A model generated the notes under the pieces. That model saw only the letters and a program-made list of their open reading frames with translations. It was not told where the DNA came from and ran no database searches. From Natribaculum luteum (GTDB lineage Archaea > Halobacteriota > Halobacteria > Halobacteriales > Natrialbaceae): a stretch of DNA of 64,000 nt. This document shows positions 34,906-44,705 of the stretch, piece after piece (position 1 is the stretch's first letter; each line of letters starts with the position of its first letter). The stretch is taken from the NCBI RefSeq assembly GCF_023008545.1, contig NZ_CP095397.1, forward strand, positions 806,001-870,000, written 5' to 3'. A program made the translations under genes and the position numbers.

Positions 34906-35243
34906 GCCAGTGCGTGAAGCAAAAATTCACCTATTCAGGCCGCCACGCCCATGACTCGGCTTCTTTCGTACACGGACCAGTCAGCACGACGCGCTCTTGA
35001 TGGCACGGAACTCACGTCGATCTCTTGTGCCCCACGCTTACTTCACGCTCCTATCGAGTAGCAGCGTTTCCATCGAGTTAGGACGGCAAAATCGTGGAGA
35101 AGCATCGCCTTCAGGGGTACCTCAACTTCCTGTCGCTGTTGCTGAACGGTCGTACCGACTGGTTCAGCAAAATCCTAAGTTACGAGTCATCGAAATGGTC
35201 TCAAACCAATAATTATTAGTATTTGGAAATGGCTGGGTTTGCT

Positions 35244-35555
35244 ATGCGGACCCATGTGAAAGAAGCACTCGCAACATTAGGTGCTGTAATGGTGATCGTA
35301 TCGCTGATACACGCCGGTATATGGTTCACACTGTTCGGAACACCCGATTTTAGTGTGCTTGGGTTTCCGTTCCATTATTTCTGGTTCGTGGCAGGAGCAC
35401 CGTTCGCGATGTTCGTCGTCTACTGGGTGTATTTCAAGTACATCACGCTACGGGTACAGCCGGAAAAAGACGGAACGAAAGCTACTGCCGAGAAAGAGTC
35501 TGGCGCTGGGGAACCGGCCGTAACCACCGAAATTGGAGGTGATGTAGATGATTGA
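35244..35555 (+). CDS. Small symporter subunit (DUF4212-like)
   Basis: 103 residues from ATG 35244; an ATG at 35229 and a TTG at 35223 are alternatives, but an AT-rich TATA-like stretch near 35205-35216 favours 35244. Two transmembrane helices (ATLGAVMVIVSLIHAGIWF and FWFVAGAPFAMFVVYWVYF) with FGFPxxFW-type text between them, and a charged tail. Such proteins pair with VC_2705-type sodium:solute symporters. It overlaps the symporter gene by 8 bases. Confidence 0.7.
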   Translation: MRTHVKEALATLGAVMVIVSLIHAGIWFTLFGTPDFSVLGFPFHYFWFVAGAPFAMFVVYWVYFKYITLRVQPEKDGTKATAEKESGAGEPAVTTEIGGDVDD

Positions 35556-37230
35556 AGCGGACCCGCTGTCCACTGCTGGGGTATTGCAGACTGGTTACGA
35601 GTTCCAGGAGGTTTTCCAAGAGTTGTTGATCCCGGTAATCCTGATCGGCTTAACCTTCGTCGCGTACTACGGGATCAGCTTGTATATGAAACGTAACATC
35701 CAGGATACGGACGACTACATGGTCGCCGGGCGGACGATCGGTCCCTTCATCAACGGAGGGGCAATCGCTGCATCCTGGGAGAGTCTGGCGACGTTCATGG
35801 GAGTTACCGCTCTCATACTCACGGTCCAGATGCCATTCGTCGCGATGTGGACGAACTTCATGTTGTCGGTTCCGTTGGTCGTGATCCTCTACGGTCAGAC
35901 GCTCCGACGACTTGGCTCGTATACGCCAGCGACGTTCTGTAAGGATCGGTACGGAGATATGATGTCCGTCGTAATGGCGTTGCTCATCGTGTTCGTAATG
36001 CTGATGTACGCGCTCGGCCAGTTCATCGGGCTCGCACAGATTGTCGAAATCCTGTTCGGGTGGGATTACACCCTCTCTCTCATTGCCATCGCAATAGTGG
36101 TCGCCGGTTACGTCGTCATCGCTGGGATGTGGGGTGTTTCATACAACGCTGCTTTGCAGTTCTGGCTTATGTTCGCAGCCGCATTCTTCCCGATGATGCT
36201 CATTCTGAACGACCTGGGGGCGACTGGCTGGTATTTCCCACCTCTGGGGTACGGGAACCTGACCGGCGAGATGACGAATTTCGCGCCCGGATTTTTCGAT
36301 ATGACCTTCGATACCCGCTGGTACTTCGCGATGTTCCTGGCAATGGCACTCGGTCCGATCGGGATGCCCCATCTCGCCCAGCGTATTCTCACGAGTCGGA
36401 ACGTCAAATCCGCTCAACGGACTGGCTTCTGGTTTATTATCTTGAATGGGCTCCTGTTCGCGACCATTTATTCTGTTGCATTTGCCGGTGTTATGTGGAT
36501 CGAGACACAGGGTATTGCAATAGAGGAGGCTGACTACGACAAGATGATCTTCTATCTCAACTTCGCATTCAACAACGACGCGATAACGGGATTCGTCGTC
36601 GCCGGCGCTATCGCAGGCGGCCTCTCGACCGTGAGCGGACACATGCTCGCGATCAGTGCTGCCGTCGCGAACGATGTCACCGAAGCCTTCGAACTCGACA
36701 TCACTGAAGACCGCAAGACACAGTTCGGCTACGTCTCCGTGCTCGCAGCCGCGCTCATAATCGCTCTGATCGCTTTGAATCCACCTGCATTCCTCGTCGT
36801 CAGTATTCTGTGGGCGTTCGCCATCAGTGCGGCTGCGATTACTCCAGTCATCGTTCTCGGTGTCTGGTCGGCCCGCGTCAATCGGTACGGAGCGATCGCA
36901 TCGAGCGTCGTCGGATTCTTTGTGATCCTTATCCTCTCACCTCACGCCTTTTCGGGTATCGACGCGGGAGGTGAGGGCCTGACCGCTGCCCTCGGTATGG
37001 ACGCGGTCATGATTGGTTTCCCGGTAGCGATCATCACGCTTGTCGTCGTTTCACTCCTCACGGAGAATATCCACGCCCTCAAAGTCGACCCTAACGACAA
37101 CAGAGCACTCATCAACGAGATGCACGGCTATCCGGAGGACGGTACGGAGCGGTTCACCAGTGCAGTACCGCTCATCATCCTCGCCTTGCTTATGCTCCCA
37201 ATCCTATACTGGGGAATCCAGCCCTGGTAA
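35548..37230 (+). CDS. Sodium:solute symporter (SSS family), second system
   Basis: 560 residues, about 13 membrane segments. Hallmarks: DTDDYMVAGRTIGPFINGGAIAAS near residues 53-75 and GAIAGGLSTVSGHMLAISAAVANDV in the middle (sodium-site helix), followed by ITEDRKTQ. It is closest in layout to acetate/carboxylate symporters with a separate small subunit. Distinct from the SSS protein at 9599-11146 in sequence and partner. Neighbours (Usp, flavoprotein, thiolase, acyl-CoA ligase) suggest import of an organic acid. Confidence 0.87.
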   Translation: MIEADPLSTAGVLQTGYEFQEVFQELLIPVILIGLTFVAYYGISLYMKRNIQDTDDYMVAGRTIGPFINGGAIAASWESLATFMGVTALILTVQMPFVAMWTNFMLSVPLVVILYGQTLRRLGSYTPATFCKDRYGDMMSVVMALLIVFVMLMYALGQFIGLAQIVEILFGWDYTLSLIAIAIVVAGYVVIAGMWGVSYNAALQFWLMFAAAFFPMMLILNDLGATGWYFPPLGYGNLTGEMTNFAPGFFDMTFDTRWYFAMFLAMALGPIGMPHLAQRILTSRNVKSAQRTGFWFIILNGLLFATIYSVAFAGVMWIETQGIAIEEADYDKMIFYLNFAFNNDAITGFVVAGAIAGGLSTVSGHMLAISAAVANDVTEAFELDITEDRKTQFGYVSVLAAALIIALIALNPPAFLVVSILWAFAISAAAITPVIVLGVWSARVNRYGAIASSVVGFFVILILSPHAFSGIDAGGEGLTAALGMDAVMIGFPVAIITLVVVSLLTENIHALKVDPNDNRALINEMHGYPEDGTERFTSAVPLIILALLMLPILYWGIQPW

Positions 37231-37248
37231 TCCGTGCATCTCTCAATT

Positions 37249-37422
37249 ATGCAAGTATACGGCACCCTTCCCGGCACGCTTATGTGGCTACTCCTCGGTC
37301 TGGGAACCGCAGCCATCGCTGCCTCACAGCAAAACCAGGTCACGGGCTTCATCGCTGTCGGCTGGATCATGCTCGCTGTGTTCAGCTATCTCGAATTTAG
37401 GAAGGGTTCGGGACGCGGCTGA
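37249..37422 (+). CDS. Small membrane protein
   Basis: About 57 residues, two hydrophobic helices (TLMWLLLGLGTAAIAASQQ and VTGFIAVGWIMLAVFSYLEF). It starts 18 bases after the symporter stop (ATG 37249; GTG 37234 possible). Unknown function, probably associated with the transporter. Confidence 0.45.
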   Translation: MQVYGTLPGTLMWLLLGLGTAAIAASQQNQVTGFIAVGWIMLAVFSYLEFRKGSGRG

Positions 37423-37525
37423 AGAGATTGTCAATGTTACCCAGTACAACGACATCGATCACATCATCAGTGGCCGAAAGAAATCACCAAGCAAGAGGAT
37501 GATCGAAAATACGAGCAGTTCTTGA
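37400..37525 (+). pseudogene. UspA C-terminal fragment
   Basis: About 40 residues, RVRDAAEEIVNVTQYNDIDH and IISGRKKSPSK, match the corresponding part of the UspA at 33949-34380 (DQIINVADDVGADHIVMCGRKKSATGK). It has no start and lacks the Usp ending, and partly overlaps the small membrane gene in another frame. Confidence 0.55.
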
Positions 37526-37715
37526 AAGAACGAGAAGGTAGCGAAAGCGAACACGAAGACGGCCAAAACGCAGCAGCAACCCGTTTACTCATATTCCGTA
37601 CCGATTCCACGAATGCCATACTCGAGACAGTATAACACTGAGACATTACACTTTACCCTGTGTTTCGAATATATGAATTCATTCACCGGCCACTACATCA
37701 GGACCGGCCAGTAGG

Positions 37716-37723
37716 TATAAATA
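37716..37723 (+). promoter_or_regulatory. TATA box of the flavoprotein gene
   Basis: TATAAATA, 28 bases before the GTG start at 37751. Two ACCGGCC copies (from about 37685 and 37703) lie just upstream and could bind a regulator. Confidence 0.5.
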
Positions 37724-37750
37724 TTTGTAGACTCCCATATACACGTTGGA

Positions 37751-39139
37751 GTGAACAACTTGAATTCGACCATCATTCTTGGCGGTGATGCAGCAGGATT
37801 GAGTGCAGCAAGTAAACTCAAGCGTGAGGATCCGGATCACGAAGTGATCGTCCTCGAACGCGGCGAGTGGGTTTCCTACGGGGCCTGCGGACTCCCGTAC
37901 TATGTGAAAGGTGATATCAACAATCTGGAGGATCTGGTCGTCATGGAAGCGGAGGAGTTCAGAAAAGAACGCGACATCGACCTGCGGACCGGTACCGAAG
38001 CGACCGCGATCGACACCGACGACCGAACCGTTACTGCCGAATCGAACGGTAAAACGTTCGAACTTCGCTACGATAACCTCTTGATCGCGACGGGCGCTGG
38101 TGCACTCACGCCCCCGATTGAGGGGATCGATCTCAACGGCGTGTTCACGTTACAGTCGATGAACGCCGGACGGCAGGTCAAAGAGGTCCTCGAGGATGGA
38201 CTCGAACACGACGGGGAGCGAATTGAACCGGAATCTGTCGGGATCGTCGGCGGGGGATACATCGGCATCGAGATGGCAGAAGCGTTCCACGCACGAGGGC
38301 TCGACGTCCACCTCTTTGAGATGCTGTCTCACGTGTTGAATCCGTTCGGAGAACCGACTGCGCGCGTCGTCGAAGACCACCTGCGCGAGAAGGGTGTCGC
38401 CGTGCATACTGAGACGCCCGTAGAAGCGTTCCAGGGACAGAACGGACAGGTCGTCGGCGTGGACACGCCTGAAAATACCGTCATGGTCGATCTCGTCCTC
38501 ATGGGAGCAGGAGTCGATCCGCGGACTGACCTCGCGGAAGAGGCTGGCGTCGATCTCGGGCAGTCCGGAGCGATCGCCACCGATAGCTACGGAAAGACGA
38601 ACGTGGACGATGTCTATGCAGCGGGCGACTGCGCGGAGGCGACACACGTCGTCACCGGCGAGCCGGACCACATTCCGCTCGCGCTTACCGCCAACAGACA
38701 CGGACGGGCGATCGGAGCGACGCTTGCCGGGAACCAAACGCGAACCGGCCCGATCGCGGGGACGGCCACCCTGAAAGCGTTCGATCTCGAGGTGGCTCGA
38801 ACCGGAATCGTCGATCCGGAACGTGCGGCCGAAGCCGGATTCGATCCGGTGCGGAAAACGCTGGAGTTGCCCTCGCGAGCACACTACTATCCGGGCGGCA
38901 CGGAACTCACCGTAACTCTCGTCGCCGACGAAAATAGCGGCCGTCTGCTCGGCGCGAGCATGGTCGGCGAGGAAGGCGTGGCCCAGCGGATCAACTCCGT
39001 TGCCGCGGCGCTCCACTCCGACGTTACCGTCGGGGAACTGGAACAGTTCGACTTCGCGTACGCACCGGCGTTCAGTCCGACCTGGGATCCAGTGTTGACC
39101 GCTGCGAAGGTACTCAGCGGCACGATCAGATCCAGTTGA
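37751..39139 (+). CDS. CoA-disulfide reductase/NADH oxidase-like flavoprotein
   Basis: 462 residues, class III pyridine nucleotide-disulfide oxidoreductase. FAD motif GGDAAGLSAASKL; a single redox Cys46 in SYGACGLPYYVKGD, as in CoA-disulfide reductases; NAD motif VGIVGGGYIGIEMAEAF; second FAD motif DDVYAAGDCAE; C-terminal dimerisation domain. It likely reduces CoA disulfides or a related low-mass disulfide with NAD(P)H. GTG start with a well-placed TATA box. It stands alone between the symporter and thiolase genes. Confidence 0.88.
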   Translation: MNNLNSTIILGGDAAGLSAASKLKREDPDHEVIVLERGEWVSYGACGLPYYVKGDINNLEDLVVMEAEEFRKERDIDLRTGTEATAIDTDDRTVTAESNGKTFELRYDNLLIATGAGALTPPIEGIDLNGVFTLQSMNAGRQVKEVLEDGLEHDGERIEPESVGIVGGGYIGIEMAEAFHARGLDVHLFEMLSHVLNPFGEPTARVVEDHLREKGVAVHTETPVEAFQGQNGQVVGVDTPENTVMVDLVLMGAGVDPRTDLAEEAGVDLGQSGAIATDSYGKTNVDDVYAAGDCAEATHVVTGEPDHIPLALTANRHGRAIGATLAGNQTRTGPIAGTATLKAFDLEVARTGIVDPERAAEAGFDPVRKTLELPSRAHYYPGGTELTVTLVADENSGRLLGASMVGEEGVAQRINSVAAALHSDVTVGELEQFDFAYAPAFSPTWDPVLTAAKVLSGTIRSS

Positions 39140-39340
39140 GATCCCGGATGAAAGCCAATAGCCGGAAGAATTATACGCCGTATTAGATCCCGAAAACTTT
39201 CGCGTTCTGAGTTAATACGCTGATCCAGTGTCCCGGTCTTTCCTCAACGAGCTGCTCCAGCGATCGACCAACCGGCGATGCGCAGTGACCGCTCGGTCGC
39301 GACGACCAGAGCCACAGTCCGACGGCCCCACGACCAAACC

Positions 39341-39347
39341 TTTAATA
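39341..39347 (+). promoter_or_regulatory. TATA-like box of the thiolase operon
   Basis: TTTAATA about 28 bases before the thiolase ATG at 39372. Confidence 0.45.
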
Positions 39348-39371
39348 ACAATGATTGACAATTTGTAGAGG

Positions 39372-40538
39372 ATGTCCACAGCTAATATCGTCGCAGTCGG
39401 TGCCTCCCCGCTGGGTAGGACAGACCTGCCCGGCCGCGACCTGTTCTCGAAGGCACTGGCCGAGGCGTTCGAGGAATTGCCTGATCCGGCCGACGTCGTT
39501 GACGGGCTGTACGTCGGCGCCCAGTCCGAACGGTACGAGAATCAGATCATGCAGGGAACGCTCATGGCCGAATGGGCCGGCCTGCGGAACGTCCCCGCAG
39601 AGCGTGTCGAGGCGTGTGCGGCCGCCGGTGCGCTCGCGCTCAAGAACGCAGTCCGAGACGTCCGGGCGGGCGTCCACGACGCAGTGCTGGCCTGTGGCGT
39701 CGAGAAGATGACCGCCGGCGGGACCGAAGGTGCCACGAACGCGCTCGGTGCCGCCTTCGAGCGGGCCTTAGAACAGCGGTCCGGGATCACCGCGCCCGCC
39801 ACGTACGCCCTGCTCGCGCAGCGATACCTCCACGAAACCGACGCGACAGAACGAGACCTAGCCAAGATCGCGGTGAAGAACCACCGGAACGCGGCGTCTA
39901 ATCCCCGGGCGATGTTCCAGGAGGCGGTCGACCTCGAGACTGTCATGGACGCGGTCGACGTCGCCCCGCCGTTGAAGCTGTACGACTGTGCGCCGGTTAC
40001 CGACGGTGCCGCAGCCGTCGTCGTCGCGAACGACGAGGTCGCGAGCGATCTGCTGGATCGCGAGGATGCGGTCCGGGTGGCGGGCGTCGGCTCGGCGGCC
40101 AACAACCTCGCCGTCGCCGAGCGCAACCTGACGTACGTCGAGGGGGCGAACGTCGCTGCCTCGACCGCCTACGAGGACGCCGGCGTGGACCCCGCCGATA
40201 TCGACGTCGCGGAAGTCCACGACGCCTTCACCGTCTGCGAGGCACTGCTGGCCGAGGCCGCCGAGTTCGCCCCCGAGGGTCGCGGAATCGAGACCGTTGA
40301 AGATCCCGGGGACCGGTCGGCGGGCTGGACCGACGTCCGGATCAACACCAGCGGCGGATTGAAGGCCCGTGGCCACCCGATCGGGGCGACCGGGCTGTTG
40401 CAGGCGGTCGAAGCCTACGAACAGCTCACCGGACGGGCCGGAGAACGGCAAGTGACCGACGCCGATACCGCGCTGCTCATCAACGAAGGTGGCGTCGCGG
40501 ACGCCCACACCGTCGCGACCGTCCTCGAAGCACAATGA
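39372..40538 (+). CDS. Thiolase (SCP2-type/archaeal acetyl-CoA acyltransferase)
   Basis: 388 residues. Nucleophile Cys82 in RVEACAAAGALAL; second-half catalytic residues in VAEVHDAFTVCE and SGGLKARGHPIGATG. Archaeal thiolases of this type work as a complex with a DUF35 protein, and that gene follows with an ATGA overlap. Role: cleavage or condensation of acyl-CoAs, here probably the final thiolytic step of an acid degraded by the block that includes the acyl-CoA synthetase. Confidence 0.9.
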   Translation: MSTANIVAVGASPLGRTDLPGRDLFSKALAEAFEELPDPADVVDGLYVGAQSERYENQIMQGTLMAEWAGLRNVPAERVEACAAAGALALKNAVRDVRAGVHDAVLACGVEKMTAGGTEGATNALGAAFERALEQRSGITAPATYALLAQRYLHETDATERDLAKIAVKNHRNAASNPRAMFQEAVDLETVMDAVDVAPPLKLYDCAPVTDGAAAVVVANDEVASDLLDREDAVRVAGVGSAANNLAVAERNLTYVEGANVAASTAYEDAGVDPADIDVAEVHDAFTVCEALLAEAAEFAPEGRGIETVEDPGDRSAGWTDVRINTSGGLKARGHPIGATGLLQAVEAYEQLTGRAGERQVTDADTALLINEGGVADAHTVATVLEAQ

Positions 40539-41029
40539 CCGAAGAGAGTAATCCACCGATGACAGACACCGATTCCACGACGACGGGACCGCTCGCACCG
40601 GACGACATCACCGCCGACTCGCCGTTCACCCTGCCCGGCTTCTTCGACGCGTTAGCGGAGGGCCGGTTGGTAGCCGCCCGGTGTACGGAGTGTGACGAAC
40701 ACATGCTCCCGCCCCGGCCGGCCTGTTACGGCTGTGGCAGCCGGGCGGTCACGATCGAGGAACAGCCCCGGACCGGCGAGGTGATCTCGTACACGTCGGT
40801 CAACCGCCCCCCGTCCGCGTTCGACCACCTGGCGCCGATCACCGTCGCAGTGGTCGAACTCGACTCCTCGGCTCGGCTTACGGGTCGCGTCGACGCCTCG
40901 CTCGAGGACGTCACCATCGGGGACCGCGTCGAACTCCAAGTCCGTGATCCCGAATCAGTCGATATCGATCTGGACTTCGACCTGTCCTACGAGGAGGACT
41001 GGCCGATCCACGTCTTCGAACTGGTGTGA
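40535..41029 (+). CDS. DUF35 OB-fold/zinc-ribbon partner of thiolase
   Basis: 164 residues (an internal ATG at 40559 is possible). Rubredoxin-like zinc ribbon CTECDEHMLPPRPACYGC, then an OB-fold (GEVISYTSVNRPPSAFDHLAP). In archaea this protein bridges acetoacetyl-CoA thiolase and HMG-CoA synthase; here only thiolase is present. Confidence 0.88.
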   Translation: MTEESNPPMTDTDSTTTGPLAPDDITADSPFTLPGFFDALAEGRLVAARCTECDEHMLPPRPACYGCGSRAVTIEEQPRTGEVISYTSVNRPPSAFDHLAPITVAVVELDSSARLTGRVDASLEDVTIGDRVELQVRDPESVDIDLDFDLSYEEDWPIHVFELV

Positions 41030-42189
41030 ACGGACGGAACACTGACGATGTTCTTTTGCAATGAACACGTGACGTGACCGACGGGAGCCTCGACTTCTCG
41101 AGGTGGTCCGGAAGTCGTCCCTGGACGGTGACGCACTCGAGGCGCTCGGTGTGGCGGCTGACATCTGGTAGCGTCAACCTCTCGTCGATCGATCGTAACC
41201 GAGACGGTGCGAGATGCGGTCCGTGTGCGGGCTCGCTATCGTTTTTCCTCGAGCACCATTATGTGAAAGAATGGTGTAGATCTACGATTGCAGTCATTTT
41301 GGTGACGTCGAACTTGAAGCCGCGAATAAATTCTAATAGTGATATTTTCTGAGGGGGAGCAACTGCGTTAAACGGGGGTACCGAACCACACGTGGTGACT
41401 CAAGCCACCGTTTGCGAGCAGCGGTCATCGCCAGGCGCGACGGTCCCTTCCCATCGTCTGTGGCGCTGGTCATATCATTACTCATCCCCGAGCCGGGATC
41501 AACTTCGCACATGACGGGGCGCACACCACAGCGTAGGGTCATTACAGAGAGGGAATGGGAATCCCAGCGCCGATTCCGCACAAAGCAGACCAGTAACGGC
41601 CCGCGTGGCGCAGCGACGGTGTGTACATCGTGGCCGCGGAAGTGGCTGTGACTTTGTGCTGGACGAGGGCATCAAGTCCCGTGCCCACCATCCTCTCGCT
41701 CGCCTCGTGCTCGGACCTCGTGATTTGGTTTGGCAGGAGGTGATTCGGCCCACGGATGGCGAGGAGCCCGTGCTGGCGCAGATGCGAGGCTGTCGTGACT
41801 CCGACGGGGAGCATGGAAGTCTCTCAGCCCGGTGCGGGTCCTCCAGACACACCGGTTCCTACCATCACCTCTGGGGTTCGTAGGTGCTCACGCGGTGGCG
41901 CTACTCGCACCACCGAGACGGTCGACTGTGATGGCCAGTGCTCGATCGCAAACCTCCAACAGCGGAAGGAGGCGGGGCGTCTTCTGCCCACATCCGAGCG
42001 TTACCAGACCGCGCTAGAGGGCCTCAGCGTCGGATTCACGCCTTCCGTCATGTCGATAACGCTTCCACATGGCTACCTGTACGGTGATTGATCGCCCAGA
42101 TGAAGACGGAGGGACGCCGCGGTCGATCCGGCTCCCGTCACAGCAGGCTTCCCGTGTCGGTTGCGCGGATGATCGAGTTCCGCAGACTC
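41030..42189. other. About 1.2 kb without a recognised gene
   Basis: Open frames exist on both strands between 41400 and 42100 but none reads like a haloarchaeal protein (Arg/Ser/Cys-rich, not acidic). GC-rich codon-like composition suggests a decayed gene rather than intergenic DNA; I cannot identify it. Confidence 0.4.
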
Positions 42190-42450
42190 AGCAATTTACG
42201 CCAATACGCGTGTAAAGGACCTTGTGCGTTCGGCCGATCGGGAAGTGACCGGCCTGATATTCGCCCTCTCGGGGTATTTCGCCCACGACGTGTACGAGAC
42301 GGTCCCATTCATGCTGCCGGACTCCGTCGAGGCGATCAACGCGGACCGGATCGCGACGCTCGTCGAGTACCTCGACGGGTACGGCGAGTACCTCGTCGTC
42401 GCGTTGCTGCCAGAGGACGCTACCGCACTCGACGAGTATCCCCATCTTAC
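42190..42450 (+). pseudogene. C-terminal fragment of an archaea-specific SMC-related (Rad50-like) protein
   Basis: The text LVRSADREVTGLIFALSGYFAHDVYETVPFMLPDSVEAINADRIATLVEYLDGYGEYLVVALLPEDATAL is broken up over the frame from about 42224. It resembles the ABC ATPase signature and Walker B/D-loop end of haloarchaeal SMC-related proteins (REVTGL..LAGY, VPFMLLDSLEAID). No Walker A part is present nearby, and the upstream part is in another frame. A dead fragment left by rearrangement. Confidence 0.6.
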
Positions 42451-42546
42451 CCCTGCCGACGGGCAGTGCCTGGCAGAGCCACCTGGTCGCAATGAGGATG
42501 TGACCGCGCCGCCGGGAGATCGGTATCCTATCCCGAGGAGTCGCGA

Positions 42547-43341
42547 TCACCGCTGGTCACTTTCGAACAGGGGACCCTTGTCGGGGTGTGCGCGAATGTT
42601 GATCTCGAGTTCGTTCGCCGCTCCGAGGACCTTCTGTTTCAGCTCCGTCTGGAGGCGTTCTTCGGAAAGCCGGTGTGCCGGCCCGGAGACGCTGATCGCC
42701 CCGTGTATCCTGTTCTCACCCTGAACGGACGCACCGATGGCGTGCAGACCCTCGACTGACTCCTCCAGGTTGAATGCGACGCCGCGCTCCCGCACCTCCT
42801 CGAGTTCCGCTTTGAGGTCGGCCGGGTCGGTGATCGTGTACTGTGTGTACTGGGGAAGCCTCTCGGAGTCGATGATCTCCTCAACCCGATCGGCTGGCAA
42901 CTGTGAAAGGATCGCCTTGCCTGCAGCGAGATGATGGAGATGTGTCTGGTGACCGATGCTCGTGTAGGTTTTGATCGATCGGTCCCCCTGGGCGCCGTAC
43001 ACGTACACTGCCTGTCCGTTCTCTTCGACGACGCCCCACGTTTTTTCGCCCGTCTCAGTCGCTAACTCGTTAATCACATCTCTCCCGAAAGCGTACAGTT
43101 CCTGCTGTCGCTGTGCCTCCGTCCCGTACTCGAGGAACTTCAATCCGAGGTGATATCCATCGTGCGTCTTGCGCACGTACCCGGCCTGTTCTAGCGTGAG
43201 CAGGTGCGAGTGGACCGAACTGTTGGCGAGGTCAACCTCGTTCGCAATTTCGGTGATGCGAATACCGTCGTGCTCACGGACCGCCGTCAAGATCTCGAAC
43301 AGCCTTTCGTCCGATTTTACCGTTCGTCGTTCGTTTGGCAT
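42547..43341 (-). CDS. IclR-family transcriptional regulator
   Basis: 264 residues: winged helix (VKSDERLFEILTAVREHDGIRITEIANEVDLANSSVHSHLLTL) and effector domain (GLHAIGASVQGENRIHGAISVSGPAHRL). The third IclR in the window; it sits at the head of the cupin/ABC-transporter block and is the likely regulator of it. A perfect palindrome lies upstream (43379-43393). Confidence 0.9.
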   Translation of the reverse strand: MPNERRTVKSDERLFEILTAVREHDGIRITEIANEVDLANSSVHSHLLTLEQAGYVRKTHDGYHLGLKFLEYGTEAQRQQELYAFGRDVINELATETGEKTWGVVEENGQAVYVYGAQGDRSIKTYTSIGHQTHLHHLAAGKAILSQLPADRVEEIIDSERLPQYTQYTITDPADLKAELEEVRERGVAFNLEESVEGLHAIGASVQGENRIHGAISVSGPAHRLSEERLQTELKQKVLGAANELEINIRAHPDKGPLFESDQR

Positions 43342-43378
43342 CCTTGCTTAGTCCATTGTGAATAACCATGTATGACTA

Positions 43379-43393
43379 TTTCGGTGTGACCGA
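43379..43393. promoter_or_regulatory. Palindrome upstream of IclR gene 3, candidate operator
   Basis: TTCGGT-GTG-ACCGAA, perfect 6-bp arms, 38 bases before the start codon of the regulator. Confidence 0.45.
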
Positions 43394-43952
43394 ACGGTGA
43401 CGAGACAATTCTCGGAGAATAATCGTTGAACGCACTTATTTACCCTAAATATTGGTGTATAAAAGCCGCGAGTAGCACTCTCGGAGTCTCTGTCTGGAAA
43501 TTTCGGGAGTACGAGATGGTTGTTCGGTAACAAAGGACATTGACAAAATCCATCGAGCTGCGGAAAAGGTGTGAAAACACGCAAAGTTTCCGGGACTACC
43601 CCAGTTTGTGGTCGACGACGGATCAATAAGTGGGATAATCACACAATCTAGTATCAAATAGTTGGCCAAACTTGTCCGTCATTGCCTAAGAATTATATCA
43701 ATTGACCCGTGGTATCAGGGTGCTTTTTATGATTGTTTGCACGGAGGGAGTGGCTATACGAACAACCACTCGCGTATGTACCCGGAAACATCCGATCGAC
43801 AGAACACTGGAACAGCAGGCGAGGCAGAGTCACGAGAGCGACAGACAATAACGTAACGGATGACGGAAAGCTACCTGAGAAAAGTTTCGTGAACGGGTTA
43901 CATACTGAGTTACAGAAACCCTTTTAAAGTGGGAGAATGATTGACAAACTGC
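43394..43952. other. No gene recognised
   Basis: About 560 AT-rich bases between the IclR gene and the first cupin gene. A TTTTAAAG about 25-30 bases before the cupin start is a plausible TATA box. Confidence 0.4.
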
Positions 43953-44495
43953 ATGGTCAGCGAGAAAGACTATAGCGTCCTCCCGGAGCAGCAGGCTTAC
44001 AAGGTAAAAGCGGAGGACTGCCCGGTGATCGGCGAGCCGGGATCGATCTCGGAGGAGGAGAACAGCCAGGAGATACGGGAAACCGTCATCACGAACGATT
44101 TCCACGTCACCTTTACGACCGGTGAGCCGGGAGACATCATTCCGTGGCATACGCACATGCCGAGCCTCTATCAGGTGCTGGTCACGCTCGAAGGGGAGTG
44201 TATCTGGCATTACAAGGACAACGAGGGCGACGAGCAGTCGATCAGAGCGGGGCCGGGTGACGTCGTGTACCTTCCAGGCGGCGCGGAGAATAAGGTCGAA
44301 GTCGTCGGTGACGAATCCCACACGCACATGGGCGTCTATCCGAAAGTGCCGATCCCACGCGTGGAACAGCTCGTGGGGGACGCCGAGAACACGTACGATC
44401 CCTGGGAACTATCCGACTCCCACGTCGGACTGCGGATCGATACAGACAACGACGAGGTCCGTCACATGGACGAGGATGCCGTCTCAACCGAGTGA
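43953..44495 (+). CDS. Cupin-domain protein 1
   Basis: 180 residues from MVSEKDYSVLP. Cupin motif 1 is PGDIIPWHTHMPSLYQVLVT (HxH, then Gln/Glu region) and motif 2 is GPGDVVYLPGGAENKVEV, with His in DESHTHMGVY. The metal site looks intact. Cupins range from dioxygenases to isomerases and sensors, so the reaction is open. A paralogue follows 210 bases downstream in the same direction (blocks IPWHTH, HYKDNEG and AENKVEVVGD are shared). Confidence 0.8.
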   Translation: MVSEKDYSVLPEQQAYKVKAEDCPVIGEPGSISEEENSQEIRETVITNDFHVTFTTGEPGDIIPWHTHMPSLYQVLVTLEGECIWHYKDNEGDEQSIRAGPGDVVYLPGGAENKVEVVGDESHTHMGVYPKVPIPRVEQLVGDAENTYDPWELSDSHVGLRIDTDNDEVRHMDEDAVSTE

Positions 44496-44705
44496 TTCCC
44501 ACGGCGAGTCGAGATCCGCCAGCCGCACGCGTCCCTCCCTGCAAGGAGTGACGATCTGACTGAAACCGCTGTCACACTCACAGAACGCGTAACTGCCGGC
44601 ACTGTCCGCACCGCCGCAGGCGCCCCGGTCAGAGCTGCGCCAACCCATCAAATTTTTGACAATATCAAAATGTATATATACCCAGAGGTGATACGATGTA
44701 GTGGA

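Noticed and set aside
34720-34917. 65-codon plus-strand frame as a gene
   Set aside because: The minus strand here encodes IS110 transposase text (GIDVDKRHAQ...), so the plus frame is a shadow.
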